Positions 37,121-47,292 are shown, counted from the first letter of the stretch. The stretch: 64,000 nucleotides of DNA from Flavobacterium sp. Root420 (GCF_001427905.1 NZ_LMEF01000004.1:8752-72751), one strand, 5' to 3'. Program-made: numbers and translations. Notes: generated by a model from the sequence alone, not told the origin.

Positions 37121-38605
37121 TTATTTATTTGTTAATATTAGTTCTAATTCTTGTTTCCATTTTTGATACGCCTTTTCATATGGTTCTTTATTTTTTAACG
37201 GTAAGAAAGTCATTACGTGATCGTTCGTTGTGATACTTGAACCAAATTTGTTGTAGTCACCATCTTTTAAGCCAACTGCTCTTGCGGCACCGACTGCTCC
37301 TGTTGTATTATAAATTTCAATTTCGTGTCCAATTAATGTCGCAACGGTATTGGAGAAAATCTCAGAACGGAACAAGTTGTCGTTTCCGGCTCTAATCACA
37401 TTAATTGTAGCGTTGTCGTCTTTTAAACATTCCATTCCATATACAAATGAAAAAGCAATTCCTTCCAGAGAAGCTCTGAATAAATGTGCGCTATTGTGAA
37501 TATTTAAATTCAGATTTAAAAAGTGTGTTCCGATGTTTTTGTTGTTGAACATACGCTCGGCACCATTTCCAAATGGGATTACCACTACTCCATCAGAACC
37601 AATAGCGATTTTAGACGCTTTACGGTTCATTGATTCATAGGTTTCATCACCCATATTATTACGCAGCCAACGATACTGAATTCCGGCGCCGTTTATGTTT
37701 AATAATTTACCAATTCGTGGAGTTTCAACTTCGTAATTAACGTGTACAAAATTGTTGACTCTGTTGGTTTTATTTCCGTTAGCCATTTCGCTTACGGCAT
37801 AAAAAACACCCGAAGTTCCACCTGTTGCCGCCACTTCACCTGGATTTAAAACATTTAAAGCCAAGGCGTTATTCGGCTGGTCTCCTGCTCTGTAAACAAC
37901 TGGGATTCCAACAGGAAGCCCTGATTCTTTTGAAGCTTTTTCGTTTAAAGTTCCCTGATTGGTAAAATTCTCCACGATATCGGGAGTCAGTGATTGATCG
38001 ATTCCGTAATAATCCAACAACCAGTTGGCTACTTTGTTTTCTTTATAATCCCAAAGCATTCCTTCAGACAAACCGTTTTTTGTTGTGGTTACTTTTCCGG
38101 TCAGCTTGTAGGCAATATAATCGCCCGGCAACATATATTTATAAACCTTACTATAGATTTCAGGTTCGTTTTCTTTCACCCATTTTAATTTTGAAGCGGT
38201 AAAATTCCCTGGAGAATTCAACAAATGCTCTGAACATTTTTCTGCCCCGATTTCGGCGTAAGCCTTATTTCCAATTTCAACCGCGCGGCTGTCGCACCAG
38301 ATAATAGAGTTGCGCAAAGGGTTGCATGCCGCATCCACAATAACCAATCCGTGCATCTGATACGAAATACCAACACCCTGAATTTTAGAGGCATCAATAT
38401 TAGCTTCACGAATAGCTCTTTTGGTAGCGGTACAAATATGTTCCCACCACATTTCAGGATCTTGTTCTGCCCAATCAGAGTGCAGTGACACTATTTCCAT
38501 TTCGTTTTGCGGCTCATTCAAAACAATTATTTTTTTGCCTGTTTCAGCCTCAACAATAGCTGCTTTTACAGACGAGCTTCCGATATCATATCCTATATAA
38601 TACAT
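37121..38605 (-). CDS. xylB: Xylulokinase
   Basis: 494 residues of the FGGY carbohydrate kinase family. It begins YYIGYDIGSSSVKAAIVEA (phosphate-binding loop 1) and contains QMHGLVIVD, RNSIIWCDSRA and the second ATPase part TGGTSGVFYAVSE. The substrate Asp in the loop WCDSRA...GDQPNNALALN fits xylulose. It phosphorylates D-xylulose to the 5-phosphate. It lies 3 bp after the regulator gene and 9 bp before xylA. Confidence 0.96.
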   Translation of the reverse strand: MYYIGYDIGSSSVKAAIVEAETGKKIIVLNEPQNEMEIVSLHSDWAEQDPEMWWEHICTATKRAIREANIDASKIQGVGISYQMHGLVIVDAACNPLRNSIIWCDSRAVEIGNKAYAEIGAEKCSEHLLNSPGNFTASKLKWVKENEPEIYSKVYKYMLPGDYIAYKLTGKVTTTKNGLSEGMLWDYKENKVANWLLDYYGIDQSLTPDIVENFTNQGTLNEKASKESGLPVGIPVVYRAGDQPNNALALNVLNPGEVAATGGTSGVFYAVSEMANGNKTNRVNNFVHVNYEVETPRIGKLLNINGAGIQYRWLRNNMGDETYESMNRKASKIAIGSDGVVVIPFGNGAERMFNNKNIGTHFLNLNLNIHNSAHLFRASLEGIAFSFVYGMECLKDDNATINVIRAGNDNLFRSEIFSNTVATLIGHEIEIYNTTGAVGAARAVGLKDGDYNKFGSSITTNDHVMTFLPLKNKEPYEKAYQKWKQELELILTNK

Positions 38606-38608
38606 AAC

Positions 38609-39619
38609 TTATAATGATTCTCTTAAAATTAAATTTGTTGGTATATAACACTGCACCACTTCATCATGCGTGATAAACGCCGCAGCTTTTGTTCCTAGTT
38701 CCTTAAAATCAGTCGATACAACCGAGATTCCTTTGTATATAAATTTCTTCATTGGCGTTTCGTTGTAAGACAAAAAGCCAACATCTTCTCCGGGCTCTAA
38801 ATCCTTCTCTTTGCATTGTTCCAAAAAATGACCTAAAATCCTGTCACTAATACTGATGTAAGCAATTCCTTTTTCGATGTTGAACTTTTTTGCATCAGTA
38901 ATAATTTCACTTTTAAAATTAAAATCAGCACAAAATTTCTTGAAAAATACTACTGTTTCCTTTGGGTGACTGGTATAATCAGGATAAATAAAATGAATGC
39001 TTTTATACTTCTTAAACAAATCAACAGCCTCTTTTAAAGCGTTGTAAAATGATTTTCCGAAATCCTGAAAAATATAATTATTCTCTTTTTTTGAATGAAT
39101 ATTCCAATCGATCAAAAGTAATTTGTCATTTGATATTGCCGATAATGTTGGCGCAACCTCCTTATTATCAAAATTCATTACCACATACTTGTAATATTTT
39201 CCCACGCTGTTATTGATGATCGTTTTAAAAACATCGATATTATAATGATGAAACTGCACATCGGTAATTACATTGTCCGGCAAATTATTCACAAACGAGT
39301 GATACAGAACCTCTTTATAGGCTTTGAAAGTATCTAATACCAAAAGCACTTTTCTGGTTTCACCTGAAACGTAATACCCTTTATTCGGAACTGAATCAAT
39401 TACATTTTGCTCTTTTAAAATGGAATACGCTTTAAAAACAGTATCTCTCGACAACTGATTCTCCTTGCAAATTGCATTTACAGACGGAAGCAAATCTCCT
39501 TTTTGCAGAATATTCTCTGCAATGGCATTGTTAATTCCGTTGACCAACTGCTGGTACTTCGGAATATCACTGTCGTGATTGATTACAAATACAAATTTTT
39601 CCTGCGCTTCGTTCAACAT
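38609..39619 (-). CDS. GntR-type regulator with sugar-binding domain (XylR-like)
   Basis: 336 residues. The N-terminal GntR winged helix spans about residues 12-82 (GDLLPSVNAICKENQLSRDTVFKAYSILKEQNVIDSV pattern, in pieces). It is followed by a periplasmic-binding-protein-like domain (about 90-336) with KVLLVLDTFKAYKEVLYHSF and a C-terminal Pro-Thr-Asn-Leu-Ile-Leu-Arg-Glu end, as in AraR/XylR-like regulators of Bacteroidota. It is the first gene of the xyl run and probably senses xylose or arabinose. The operator is not evident. Confidence 0.87.
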   Translation of the reverse strand: MLNEAQEKFVFVINHDSDIPKYQQLVNGINNAIAENILQKGDLLPSVNAICKENQLSRDTVFKAYSILKEQNVIDSVPNKGYYVSGETRKVLLVLDTFKAYKEVLYHSFVNNLPDNVITDVQFHHYNIDVFKTIINNSVGKYYKYVVMNFDNKEVAPTLSAISNDKLLLIDWNIHSKKENNYIFQDFGKSFYNALKEAVDLFKKYKSIHFIYPDYTSHPKETVVFFKKFCADFNFKSEIITDAKKFNIEKGIAYISISDRILGHFLEQCKEKDLEPGEDVGFLSYNETPMKKFIYKGISVVSTDFKELGTKAAAFITHDEVVQCYIPTNLILRESL

Positions 39620-39713
39620 ACTGTTCCGTTCTGTTCTGGTCTGCTAAAGTAATTAATTGTTTGTAATAAAAAAATACTTTTTACATTAAAAATGTTAACT
39701 TTTAAAATAATTT

Positions 39714-39809
39714 GGGCGTGTCCCTCCGGGCCTGGCTATCCGTTTCAAGTCCTCGCACTTCCTTCGTCAGGCTCCGGGCTTTCCACTTCTATCCCTCACG
39801 CAAATCGTT
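39714..39809. repeat. Flavobacterial dispersed repeat block 1
   Basis: A stretch with GGGCGTGTCCCTCCGGGCCT, then GGCTATCCGTTTCAAGTCCT and GGCTTTCCACTTCTATCCC. It is much richer in GC than its surroundings and resembles a repeat seen between genes in many flavobacterial genomes. It lies upstream of the GntR gene. Confidence 0.6.
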
Positions 39810-39836
39810 TCAATAACCGTAACAAAACACTAATTT

Positions 39837-40170
39837 TCAAAAGCTCCAACAGAACGTACTATTTATAGCAAAAAATTAACAATTTCAAAAGCTCCAAATG
39901 AAGCGAGGTCAAAAGCTAAAATATGTCACCCCGATGGGGTTCATTTGCAATAAACTTGTCAATTCTATAAATATGGCGTCCCGCTGGGGCTTTTTTAGTA
40001 CAGCAAAATTATTCTACATCCCAAGCTCCAGCGGAGCGTACTATTTATAGAAAAAAAATCACAACAATTCTAAAAGCTCCAGCGGAGCGATATTACGACC
40101 AACCATGATACTCCGATTGGGTCATTTGCAATAACTCGTATTCTATAATATAACGTCCCGCTGGAACCTT
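39837..40170. repeat. Cluster of short GC-rich palindromic repeats
   Basis: Variants of AAAGCTCCAGCGGAGCG and of CCCGCTGGGGC alternate with TACTATTTATAG and TTCATTTGCAATAA units, at about 39840-39990 and again at 40020-40165. Two copies of a composite unit (gene-free) are visible. Their role is unknown; they are a dispersed REP-like family. Confidence 0.65.
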
Positions 40171-40202
40171 GCTTAATAAACCAATTGATGGCTATACCTT
40201 GA

Positions 40203-40214
40203 ACAACCGGTTGT
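40203..40214. promoter_or_regulatory. Perfect palindrome ACAACCGGTTGT (possible LacI site)
   Basis: It is related to the operator motif (ACAATCGGTTGC) but perfectly symmetric. It lies 26 bp after the GH43 stop and 584 bp before the GntR gene start, so its position does not obviously serve a promoter. It could be an auxiliary site or chance. Confidence 0.3.
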
Positions 40215-40239
40215 GATTTTCTTCAAATTTTTTTAATGT

Positions 40240-41268
40240 CTATTTTTCTTTTCTATCGTAAGGGTCAATCGTCACAATCGAACCATCCGCATTATATTCA
40301 ATCTTGGTTACTTTGATCGATCTTAAATGTGTTACTCCTTTTGACAAACTTGAATCATGATAAAACAAATACCACTCGTTTTCAATTTCACAAATAGAAT
40401 GATGCGAAGTCCATCCAATTACCGGATTCAGAATTCTTCCTTTATAGGTAAAGGGTCCATAAGGATTATCTCCTATTGCGTAACAAATAAAATGGGTATC
40501 TCCGGTTGAATACGAGAAATAATATTTACCATCATATTTATGCACCCATGAAGCTTCAAAAAAACGACGATCATTATCACCCGCTAATAAAACAGCTCCA
40601 TTTTCATCCAGAATTTTGATTTCTCTTGGTTCTTCTGCAAATTCCTTCATGTCATCTGACAATAAAGCCACAATTGGCCCTAATGCAGGTTCATTTGATG
40701 AAGGTTCTTCATTTGCTTCATCGTATTTGTTGTTTCGGTATTTTTGAAGCTGACCTCCCCAAATACCACCAAAATACATATAATATTTTCCATCCTTGTC
40801 TTCAAAAACAGCAGGATCAATAGTATAACTTCCTTTAATCGCTTCCGGTTCCGGTATAAAAGGACCAGTTGGCGAATCGCTGATAGCTACTCCAATCTGG
40901 AAAATTCCGTTGGTACGTTTGGCCGGAAAGTATAAATAGTATTTTCCGTTTTTGCATGCAGCATCAGGCGCCCACATTTGTCGCTCTGCCCACGGAACAT
41001 CATTTACATGCAAAGCAAGGCCATTGTCTACCGCTTCAGCGTTTACATTTTCCATCGAAATAACGTGATAATCTTCCATTCCGAAATGATCTCCATTATC
41101 GTTAAAGGGAATTCCGGCATCAATATCGTGTGACGGATAAATGTATATTTTTCCATTAAAAACGTGTGCTGATGGATCAGCTGTATACATATGATTTACT
41201 AATGGATTCGAGATTGCTCGTTTATCTAACTCTAAAAAGTCAATATTTTCAATACTATCTTCAGGCAT
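40240..41268 (-). CDS. GH43 beta-xylosidase / alpha-L-arabinofuranosidase, cytoplasmic
   Basis: 342 residues with no signal peptide. Five-bladed propeller motifs are present: HMYTADPSAHVFNGKIYIYPSH (in pieces; Asp general base), WAPDAACKNGKYYLYFP, IDPAVFEDKDGKYYMYFGG (second Asp) and RRFFEASWVHKYDGKYYFSY (Glu acid). This pattern fits GH43 subfamily 1-type enzymes acting on xylo-oligosaccharides. It lies 32 bp after the symporter gene, in the same direction, so imported oligomers are probably cleaved here. Confidence 0.92.
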   Translation of the reverse strand: MPEDSIENIDFLELDKRAISNPLVNHMYTADPSAHVFNGKIYIYPSHDIDAGIPFNDNGDHFGMEDYHVISMENVNAEAVDNGLALHVNDVPWAERQMWAPDAACKNGKYYLYFPAKRTNGIFQIGVAISDSPTGPFIPEPEAIKGSYTIDPAVFEDKDGKYYMYFGGIWGGQLQKYRNNKYDEANEEPSSNEPALGPIVALLSDDMKEFAEEPREIKILDENGAVLLAGDNDRRFFEASWVHKYDGKYYFSYSTGDTHFICYAIGDNPYGPFTYKGRILNPVIGWTSHHSICEIENEWYLFYHDSSLSKGVTHLRSIKVTKIEYNADGSIVTIDPYDRKEK

Positions 41269-41300
41269 TTTTTTTTAAGTTTTTTTAATTTTTAAATAAG

Positions 41301-42734
41301 CTAGGCTCTTCTTTCTTTTAAATCCGATTCAATTTGGATTTCCATTTTCTTGTCTATTTTATAGAAAAACAATAATCCAACACCAATCAGAAAAGGAATT
41401 GAAGGAAAAACGCTTACCAGCAGTTTTATTCCGTTAATGGCAATATCAGATTGGGTCAATGAATTCGGAACATAATCAAAATGCCCTAACAATGAAGTTG
41501 TTAAAGCTCCACCAATACTCAAACCGGCTTTTAAACCCACCATCATGGCCGAAAAAATAATCGCAGTCGCACGACGGTTATTCAACCATTCAGAATAATC
41601 GGCAACGTCTGCAATCATGGCCCACAGCAGCGGAATTGTAATTCCGTAGAAAAATCCGTGCAGGATTTGAGAGAAAAAAATCAGGCTGATTGATTTGGAA
41701 GAAAAGAAATAGAAAGCCAAAATAAATAAGGTGGAAACAAACAAAAAGGAACCAAAAATGTTTCGTTTACCATATTTATCTGCCAATCTTTTTGATAAGG
41801 TGATTCCGACGATCATAAAAATAATTCCGCCGGCATTAAACAAACCAAATCCTGCCGCAATAGGGTCATTCCCAAATTGATTCAGTCCAATTCCTGATAA
41901 TCCGTCCAGTATAGGCTGAATAAAAATTGCCAGTTGTTGTTTGTCTACATAATTTTCAAAATAATATACATAAGCACCACCTTTCATGGCCAGGGTAACA
42001 AATACCAAAGTCGTCAAGGTTAGTATGATTACCCATGGTTTATTTTTTACTAAATCGCTTAAATCTTCCTTGATGCTTGATTTTTGTTCCGGTTTTGGAA
42101 CGATACGTTCTTTGGTCGTGAAAAAAGTAATTAAAAGCATTATAGTTCCAATGATAGCCAAAACAGTCATTACTTTTTCGATACCAATGGCTTTATCTCC
42201 ATTTCCGGCACTTTTTATAATTCCGAGCATAAAAACCTGAACAAAAAACTGTGCAAACATTACCGCAACAAAACGATAAGAAGACAAACTATTGCGTTCG
42301 CCCATATCTCCCGTAATTACACCACTTAAAGCCGAATATGGTAAATTGTTACTAGCATAAAACAAGAGCAAAAAAGTATACGTTACAACAGCGTAAATCA
42401 CTTTACCATGATAGGCGAAATTAGGAGTTGTAAAAGCCAACAAAGCAATTACGCCTAAAGGCACTGCAGTCCATAAAATCCAGGGTCTGAATTTTCCCCA
42501 TTTGGTATTGGTCCTGTCGGCCAAAACTCCAATAATCGGATTAAAGATAAAAGCTGCAATCAAACCAACAACCAACATAATAATAGAAGAATCTGTAGGC
42601 GATAATCCGTAAATATCGGTATAAAAATAAGCCAGATAAGTCATCAGGGTCTGAAAAACTAAATTGGCCGCAAGGTCGCCTAAGCTGTATCCAATTTTTT
42701 CTTTTATGGATAGTTTTTGAGTATTAAAATTCAT
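41301..42734 (-). CDS. GPH-family sugar:cation symporter
   Basis: 477 residues, a 12-helix major facilitator protein of the glycoside-pentoside-hexuronide type. Clear signs are the N-terminal SIKEKIGYSLGDLAANLVFQ and FNPIIGVLADRTNTKWGKFRPW. It probably brings xylo-oligosaccharides or aldouronic acids through the inner membrane with a cation. The operator at 42836-42847 lies 102 bp upstream. GH43 follows at 32 bp, which supports an oligoxyloside substrate, though a hexuronide is also possible. Confidence 0.92.
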   Translation of the reverse strand: MNFNTQKLSIKEKIGYSLGDLAANLVFQTLMTYLAYFYTDIYGLSPTDSSIIMLVVGLIAAFIFNPIIGVLADRTNTKWGKFRPWILWTAVPLGVIALLAFTTPNFAYHGKVIYAVVTYTFLLLFYASNNLPYSALSGVITGDMGERNSLSSYRFVAVMFAQFFVQVFMLGIIKSAGNGDKAIGIEKVMTVLAIIGTIMLLITFFTTKERIVPKPEQKSSIKEDLSDLVKNKPWVIILTLTTLVFVTLAMKGGAYVYYFENYVDKQQLAIFIQPILDGLSGIGLNQFGNDPIAAGFGLFNAGGIIFMIVGITLSKRLADKYGKRNIFGSFLFVSTLFILAFYFFSSKSISLIFFSQILHGFFYGITIPLLWAMIADVADYSEWLNNRRATAIIFSAMMVGLKAGLSIGGALTTSLLGHFDYVPNSLTQSDIAINGIKLLVSVFPSIPFLIGVGLLFFYKIDKKMEIQIESDLKERRA

Positions 42735-42835
42735 TCTTCTTTTGTGGTTATTTCGGGTTAGTTTTATAATCCAATTTCATTAAAACCGGATTATTTTATT
42801 AGCTCTGGTACTGATTTCAAAAGGCTTTTACTTAA

Positions 42836-42847
42836 GCAATCGGTTGT
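42836..42847. promoter_or_regulatory. Likely LacI-type operator, site B (symporter-GH43)
   Basis: GCAATCGGTTGT, one base different from the copy at 51834. It lies about 100 bp upstream of the symporter start. Confidence 0.65.
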
Positions 42848-42952
42848 GTAAAATTAGCAAAAAAAACATACCGTCCAAATTTACTTTGCTTTATTACATT
42901 TTTTTTTAGAAACGATCTCGTGTATTGATTCTTTAAAGCCTTGTCAATGCTA

Positions 42953-44062
42953 CTATTCTTTTGATTTTTTTAATTTCATTACACTATCGTACGCTTTTTT
43001 CGGCTGAAGCTGTGTATCAAATAACAAAGGATAATTCGTACGACCCTTTATCGGCCAGTCATTTAACCATGATTGTCCATCATGAACACCCCAAAAAGTG
43101 ACACGGCTGATTTTGTCCTTGTGTTTTAGAAATAATTTAAAAATATCTTCATAACGCTGTGCGAGCTGTGTCTGAACAGCATCCGGAAGTTTTTCTGGGT
43201 ACGGATTCATTTTGGCACTTCCTTCAAAATTCTGATTTACATCTGCGCCTTGTAAATCCCATGGATTAGGTAATACTGTTATATCTAATTCTGTAAAAGC
43301 TACTTTTAGGCCCATAGCAGAATAAGCTAAAATACTTTCTTCAATTTCTTTTAACGACGGACTTTCTAATCTCCAATGCGCCTGAATACCAACACCGTCT
43401 ACTTTACCACCGCCCGCTTTTACTTTTTTGATTAAATTAATTGTGCCTTGTCTTTTAGCAGGAACTTCGTTATTATAATCGTTGTAATACAAGTCGACTT
43501 TTGGATCTGCCGCTGCAGCTAATTTAAAAGCATCGGTAAGATATTGTTCACCAAGCGTAGTCAAAAAAACAGATTTTCGCAATGTTCCGTCTTCATTTAA
43601 TGCTTCGTTGACAACGTCCCAGGAACCAATTCTTCCTTTGTATTTGGAAACGATCGTTGTAATATGATCTTTCATGAAAGCTTTCATTTCTGTGCTGTCT
43701 TTGATTTTCTGCATCCAGGGCGCTAACTGACTGTGCCATATTAAAGTATGGCCGTGAATAAACATTTTGTTTTTTTCGCCATAGGAAACAAATTTATCAG
43801 ACATGGCAAAGTCATATTTGTCCTTTTGTGGATGTACAAACATCGACTTCATGATATTTTCTGCCGTAATTGCATTAAATTCTTTGCGAATCAATGCGTC
43901 TTCATTAGCGTTTTTTTCTTCAATTTGACTGGCACTCAAAGCAGTTCCGATATAAAAATCTTTTTTATAAGCCTCTTTTAAGGAGGTCTCTTTTTTTTGT
44001 GCCGTGCAGTTTACAAACAGCAAGGTGGTTATTGCCAGTAAACAGGGTTTAATTAATTTCAT
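42953..44062 (-). CDS. GH10 endo-1,4-beta-xylanase, lipoprotein
   Basis: 369 residues from the ATG at 44062 (MKLIKPCLLAITTLLFVNCT). An upstream in-frame ATG at 44128 reads through a dispersed repeat and so is not the start. The lipobox LLFVNC places it at a membrane, perhaps on the cell surface. The GH10 barrel has the acid/base Glu153 (DVVNEALNED) and the nucleophile Glu258 (AFTELDITV), with HGHTLIWHSQ and TFWGVHDGQSW. It cuts the xylan backbone. It follows GH115 in the same direction after 112 bp. Confidence 0.96.
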   Translation of the reverse strand: MKLIKPCLLAITTLLFVNCTAQKKETSLKEAYKKDFYIGTALSASQIEEKNANEDALIRKEFNAITAENIMKSMFVHPQKDKYDFAMSDKFVSYGEKNKMFIHGHTLIWHSQLAPWMQKIKDSTEMKAFMKDHITTIVSKYKGRIGSWDVVNEALNEDGTLRKSVFLTTLGEQYLTDAFKLAAAADPKVDLYYNDYNNEVPAKRQGTINLIKKVKAGGGKVDGVGIQAHWRLESPSLKEIEESILAYSAMGLKVAFTELDITVLPNPWDLQGADVNQNFEGSAKMNPYPEKLPDAVQTQLAQRYEDIFKLFLKHKDKISRVTFWGVHDGQSWLNDWPIKGRTNYPLLFDTQLQPKKAYDSVMKLKKSKE

Positions 44063-44095
44063 ATTTTTAATTTTTTTGTTGATAGTTATTTTTTC

Positions 44096-44160
44096 AAACA
44101 CATAGAGACATAGTTTTTCTTTGTCCATATAGGCGTTTCACTTGTTTAAAAACACATAAG
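44096..44160. repeat. ACACATAGAGACATAG dispersed repeat
   Basis: AAACACATAGAGACATAG at 44096-44113 is followed by AAAAACACATAAGCG. The same motif lies at 48572-48589 and 48719-48736, and inverted at 48841-48858. It overlaps the upstream frame of the GH10 gene. Confidence 0.65.
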
Positions 44161-44174
44161 CGTTCTTTGCCAAA

Positions 44175-47045
44175 CTATTTCTTTTGAAAACTTTCTGGTG
44201 GTCCTAAATAGGTTTTTAATATTTCACCTGATGCTGTTTCAATCACAATTTTTTGGAGCACTAAAGCGGAATCAATTCCATAAAATTTCAACGTATGATT
44301 TCCTCCATTTGCTATAGTATGCGATGAGGTTATGATTTTAATATTGTTAGCCACAGACATATTCCAGTTTTTATCAGAGCTGTCTGCGTTGAGATTCATT
44401 ATTTGTGGACGATCTGTATCGAAACCAATTCCGTACTTCAAACCATCACGAATTGTAAAATTAATGGTAGGAGAAAAATAAGCATGTACTTTTACTTCTC
44501 CTTTACTAAAAAAATGCACCTCATATTCTAATCGTGGTGACTGTTCAGAAATTTCAATTGGTTTAATATTAGAAGGTTTTAAAGTAAGTCCGGATTCGGT
44601 TTTCCCATTATTCGGAATTATGGTCCATTTCACCTCTGAGTTAATAGCTTTAGAATAATTTGGAGCTTCAATTGATATGAAACCATTGTTCTCTACAAAA
44701 CCTTTTATTTCGCTTAAATCAATATTTTTAGTATTTACAATTATAGTGAAGTTTTGATTATTGGCTGAAACTGTAAATTGACTTTTGGCGTCGTTTTTAG
44801 TAGCTTTCTTCCAGTCTATGCTAACCAATATTCTTTCTTCGGAATTGATTTTTCCTTTTGCTTTGGAGAATTTAATCCAGTTTTCTTTAGACGTTATTTT
44901 GAAGTCAAAAGGAATAGTTCCTCTGTTGAAGATGTCTATGAAATAAGATTTGTTTTCAGCCGAATTAAAAGTGGGCAAAACAGCTTCTGTTGCAGTATTG
45001 GGCCACCAATTTTCAGAACCTTCAGTTGCAATTCCGGCTTCTGCTTTGTTTGGTAATTCAATAGTTTTCGTTTCCGGAATCACATTGTTTTTTGGTTCCT
45101 GCCACGAAGTATAACCAATGTGCGTCTGCGCCATCATATGATTCCACTTGCCGTTTGCCAGTTTGGTATGATAATAATTCGTCAGTAAACTATCTTTTTG
45201 AAATAATTCTTTTACCTGTTTTGCATACGCATTTGCAGAAGCTCTTCCCTGACTCGCGTAAAGCTTATTTTTAGCCGTTGCAACATACAATTCATTCAAA
45301 TTTGCACTTGCCAACACCGGAAATAATACCAATTGATAAAAAGCGTCTTTGTATTCCGGTTTTATTTTTTCATTGATTGCATTGGCTTTGTCAACCAATA
45401 TTTTATAATCGGCTAGAACGGTTTCTGCTTCGTTATAATTGGTAATGCTATAGGTTTTCTCATTCATCAATTCCGGTTTTCGTCTGGAATTGTATTTCGT
45501 GTACAATTTTATAATTTCAGCAATTTCCTCCGTATTCTGATTATCAAAATTTTCTTTCGCCCATTGTGTATAATATTGATCTAAATTCCCGGCATTCCAT
45601 TTTTCCGGATTCCAGGCCATGTCAAGGAAAAACTCTGTTGGAAATTCCATCGGTTTGATATCACCCACATTGACTATCCAAATTTTATCGACACCGTGCT
45701 GGTACGCCAAATCCATTTGTTCCCAGGTACGTTCGATTTGATTGGTGTTGATCCATTTGTAATTTCGGGGTCCGCCAACATAATCAAAATGATAATAGAT
45801 ACCGTAACCGCCTTTTCTTGGTTTGGCGTTTAGTTCCGGTAATTTCCTGATATTTCCCCAATTGTCATCACACAATAAAAGTGTAATATCGTCCGGAACA
45901 CGCATTCCTTTGTCATAATAATCCTGAACTTCTTTGTAAAGTGCCCACATTTGAGGCGTTTCTTCAATTGGTTTTTTGGTTGTTTCCTTTATGATTTCTC
46001 GTTGGGTTTTTACGATATTTTCCAACAAATCAATTGCGGTTCCCTGTGTCATTGGTTCATCGCCATCGCCACGCATTCCTAACGTTACAATGGTTTCTGT
46101 GTTGCCCATTCTTTTCATTCCTTCCTTCCAAAACGAAATCAGGTTTTCAGAATTGGTACTAAAATCCCATTTTCCTTTCCCTAATTTTGCCCATTCTGCA
46201 TGTGCTCTTGTCAATGGTTCATGATGCGAAGTTCCCATTACAATTCCGTATTCATCGGCCAAAACAGCATTTTGAGGATCATCGACATAAAACATTCTTC
46301 CCCACATCGATGGCCATAAATAATTGCCTTTCATTCTAAGAATCAATTCAAAAACCTTATCGTAGAATTTCGCATTAAATCCGCCATACGTATCAAACGC
46401 CCAGCCTGATAAAGCCGGAGCTTCGTCATTAATAAAAATGCCGCGGTATTTTACTTTTGGTTCTCCATTAGAATGAGTTCCACTCAAAACATGCAATTCT
46501 GATTGTTTTTTCACAGGAACATCTGCCCAGAAATACCAGGGAGAAATACCAACCTGATTCGACAAATCGTACATTCCATAAATTGTTCCTCTTTTATCTG
46601 AACCTGCAATCACCAACGCTTTTTTAATGCCGCCTGAAGGATTATCAACAATTTGAGTAGTGAATTTTTCCCATTTTCCTTTCAGCTGACTCGCATCAAT
46701 TTTTCCGTCCCGCACCAATTGATCTATGATTTCGCTTTTTCCGATTGTTCCGATAATAACAACATAATCACTCGCTTCTGAAATTGTATTGATTTGTTTT
46801 GGATGTAAACTGGTTACTTTAAAAAGATCATTTTCTAAATGTCCGGCAACGCGCAAAACTCCGGGATAATCATTATTACTTATTAAAATAGAAGCCACTT
46901 TTCCTTTTGATGCCAAAGGGAAATTTTCTGCAGAAGCTTTGTTTACTACATATTTTTCTCCGTTTAATGCATACGAATTTGTGCTAATGCTGAAAAGGAA
47001 AAGCATTAGGATTATTGGGAGTAAAGGAGATTTTAGTAAATGCAT
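44175..47045 (-). CDS. GH115 xylan alpha-1,2-glucuronidase
   Basis: 956 residues with a signal peptide (ending near SYALNG). The N-terminal domain (about 30-180) is followed by the catalytic barrel (about 195-530) with GIFINDEAPALSGWAFDTYG, YLWPSMWGRMF and VTLGMRGDGDEPMTQG. The C-terminal domains are beta-rich. GH115 enzymes remove 4-O-methylglucuronate from internal and terminal positions of long xylan chains. In this locus GH115 and GH67 together cover long and short substrates. The gene order is GH115 then GH10. Confidence 0.94.
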   Translation of the reverse strand: MHLLKSPLLPIILMLFLFSISTNSYALNGEKYVVNKASAENFPLASKGKVASILISNNDYPGVLRVAGHLENDLFKVTSLHPKQINTISEASDYVVIIGTIGKSEIIDQLVRDGKIDASQLKGKWEKFTTQIVDNPSGGIKKALVIAGSDKRGTIYGMYDLSNQVGISPWYFWADVPVKKQSELHVLSGTHSNGEPKVKYRGIFINDEAPALSGWAFDTYGGFNAKFYDKVFELILRMKGNYLWPSMWGRMFYVDDPQNAVLADEYGIVMGTSHHEPLTRAHAEWAKLGKGKWDFSTNSENLISFWKEGMKRMGNTETIVTLGMRGDGDEPMTQGTAIDLLENIVKTQREIIKETTKKPIEETPQMWALYKEVQDYYDKGMRVPDDITLLLCDDNWGNIRKLPELNAKPRKGGYGIYYHFDYVGGPRNYKWINTNQIERTWEQMDLAYQHGVDKIWIVNVGDIKPMEFPTEFFLDMAWNPEKWNAGNLDQYYTQWAKENFDNQNTEEIAEIIKLYTKYNSRRKPELMNEKTYSITNYNEAETVLADYKILVDKANAINEKIKPEYKDAFYQLVLFPVLASANLNELYVATAKNKLYASQGRASANAYAKQVKELFQKDSLLTNYYHTKLANGKWNHMMAQTHIGYTSWQEPKNNVIPETKTIELPNKAEAGIATEGSENWWPNTATEAVLPTFNSAENKSYFIDIFNRGTIPFDFKITSKENWIKFSKAKGKINSEERILVSIDWKKATKNDAKSQFTVSANNQNFTIIVNTKNIDLSEIKGFVENNGFISIEAPNYSKAINSEVKWTIIPNNGKTESGLTLKPSNIKPIEISEQSPRLEYEVHFFSKGEVKVHAYFSPTINFTIRDGLKYGIGFDTDRPQIMNLNADSSDKNWNMSVANNIKIITSSHTIANGGNHTLKFYGIDSALVLQKIVIETASGEILKTYLGPPESFQKK

Positions 47046-47113
47046 GATAATTTTTATTAATTAATTGTAACAGTTTTGACCACAATCTTGAATCTAACAG
47101 TTGACCACAATCT

Positions 47114-47292
47114 TGTCATCCCGAGGAACGAGGGATCACACTAGAAATTCCGCAAAGTAAATCGCCAATCTTTATCGAGCTACTTGCGGGGATCCCTCGT
47201 TCCTCGGGATGACATAAAGTGCGTATACTCATCTCAATTTAAACCAATCTTTGTCGAGTTTCGTGTGTGATCCCTCGTTCCTCGGGATCACA
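47114..47292. repeat. Inverted and direct copies of a 24-bp palindromic repeat
   Basis: TGTCATCCCGAGGAACGAGG at 47114 (continuing to 47137) has its exact inverted copy at 47191-47214 and a near copy at 47269-47292. A separate palindrome, CCTAACAGGTTTTTAAAACC at 47325-47351, is close by. It is a known kind of flavobacterial intergenic repeat in the UxuA-GH115 spacer. Confidence 0.75.

Noticed and set aside
44063-44128. Upstream start of the GH10 gene
   Set aside because: The extra 22 codons come from a dispersed repeat and would bury the lipoprotein signal that starts at 44062.
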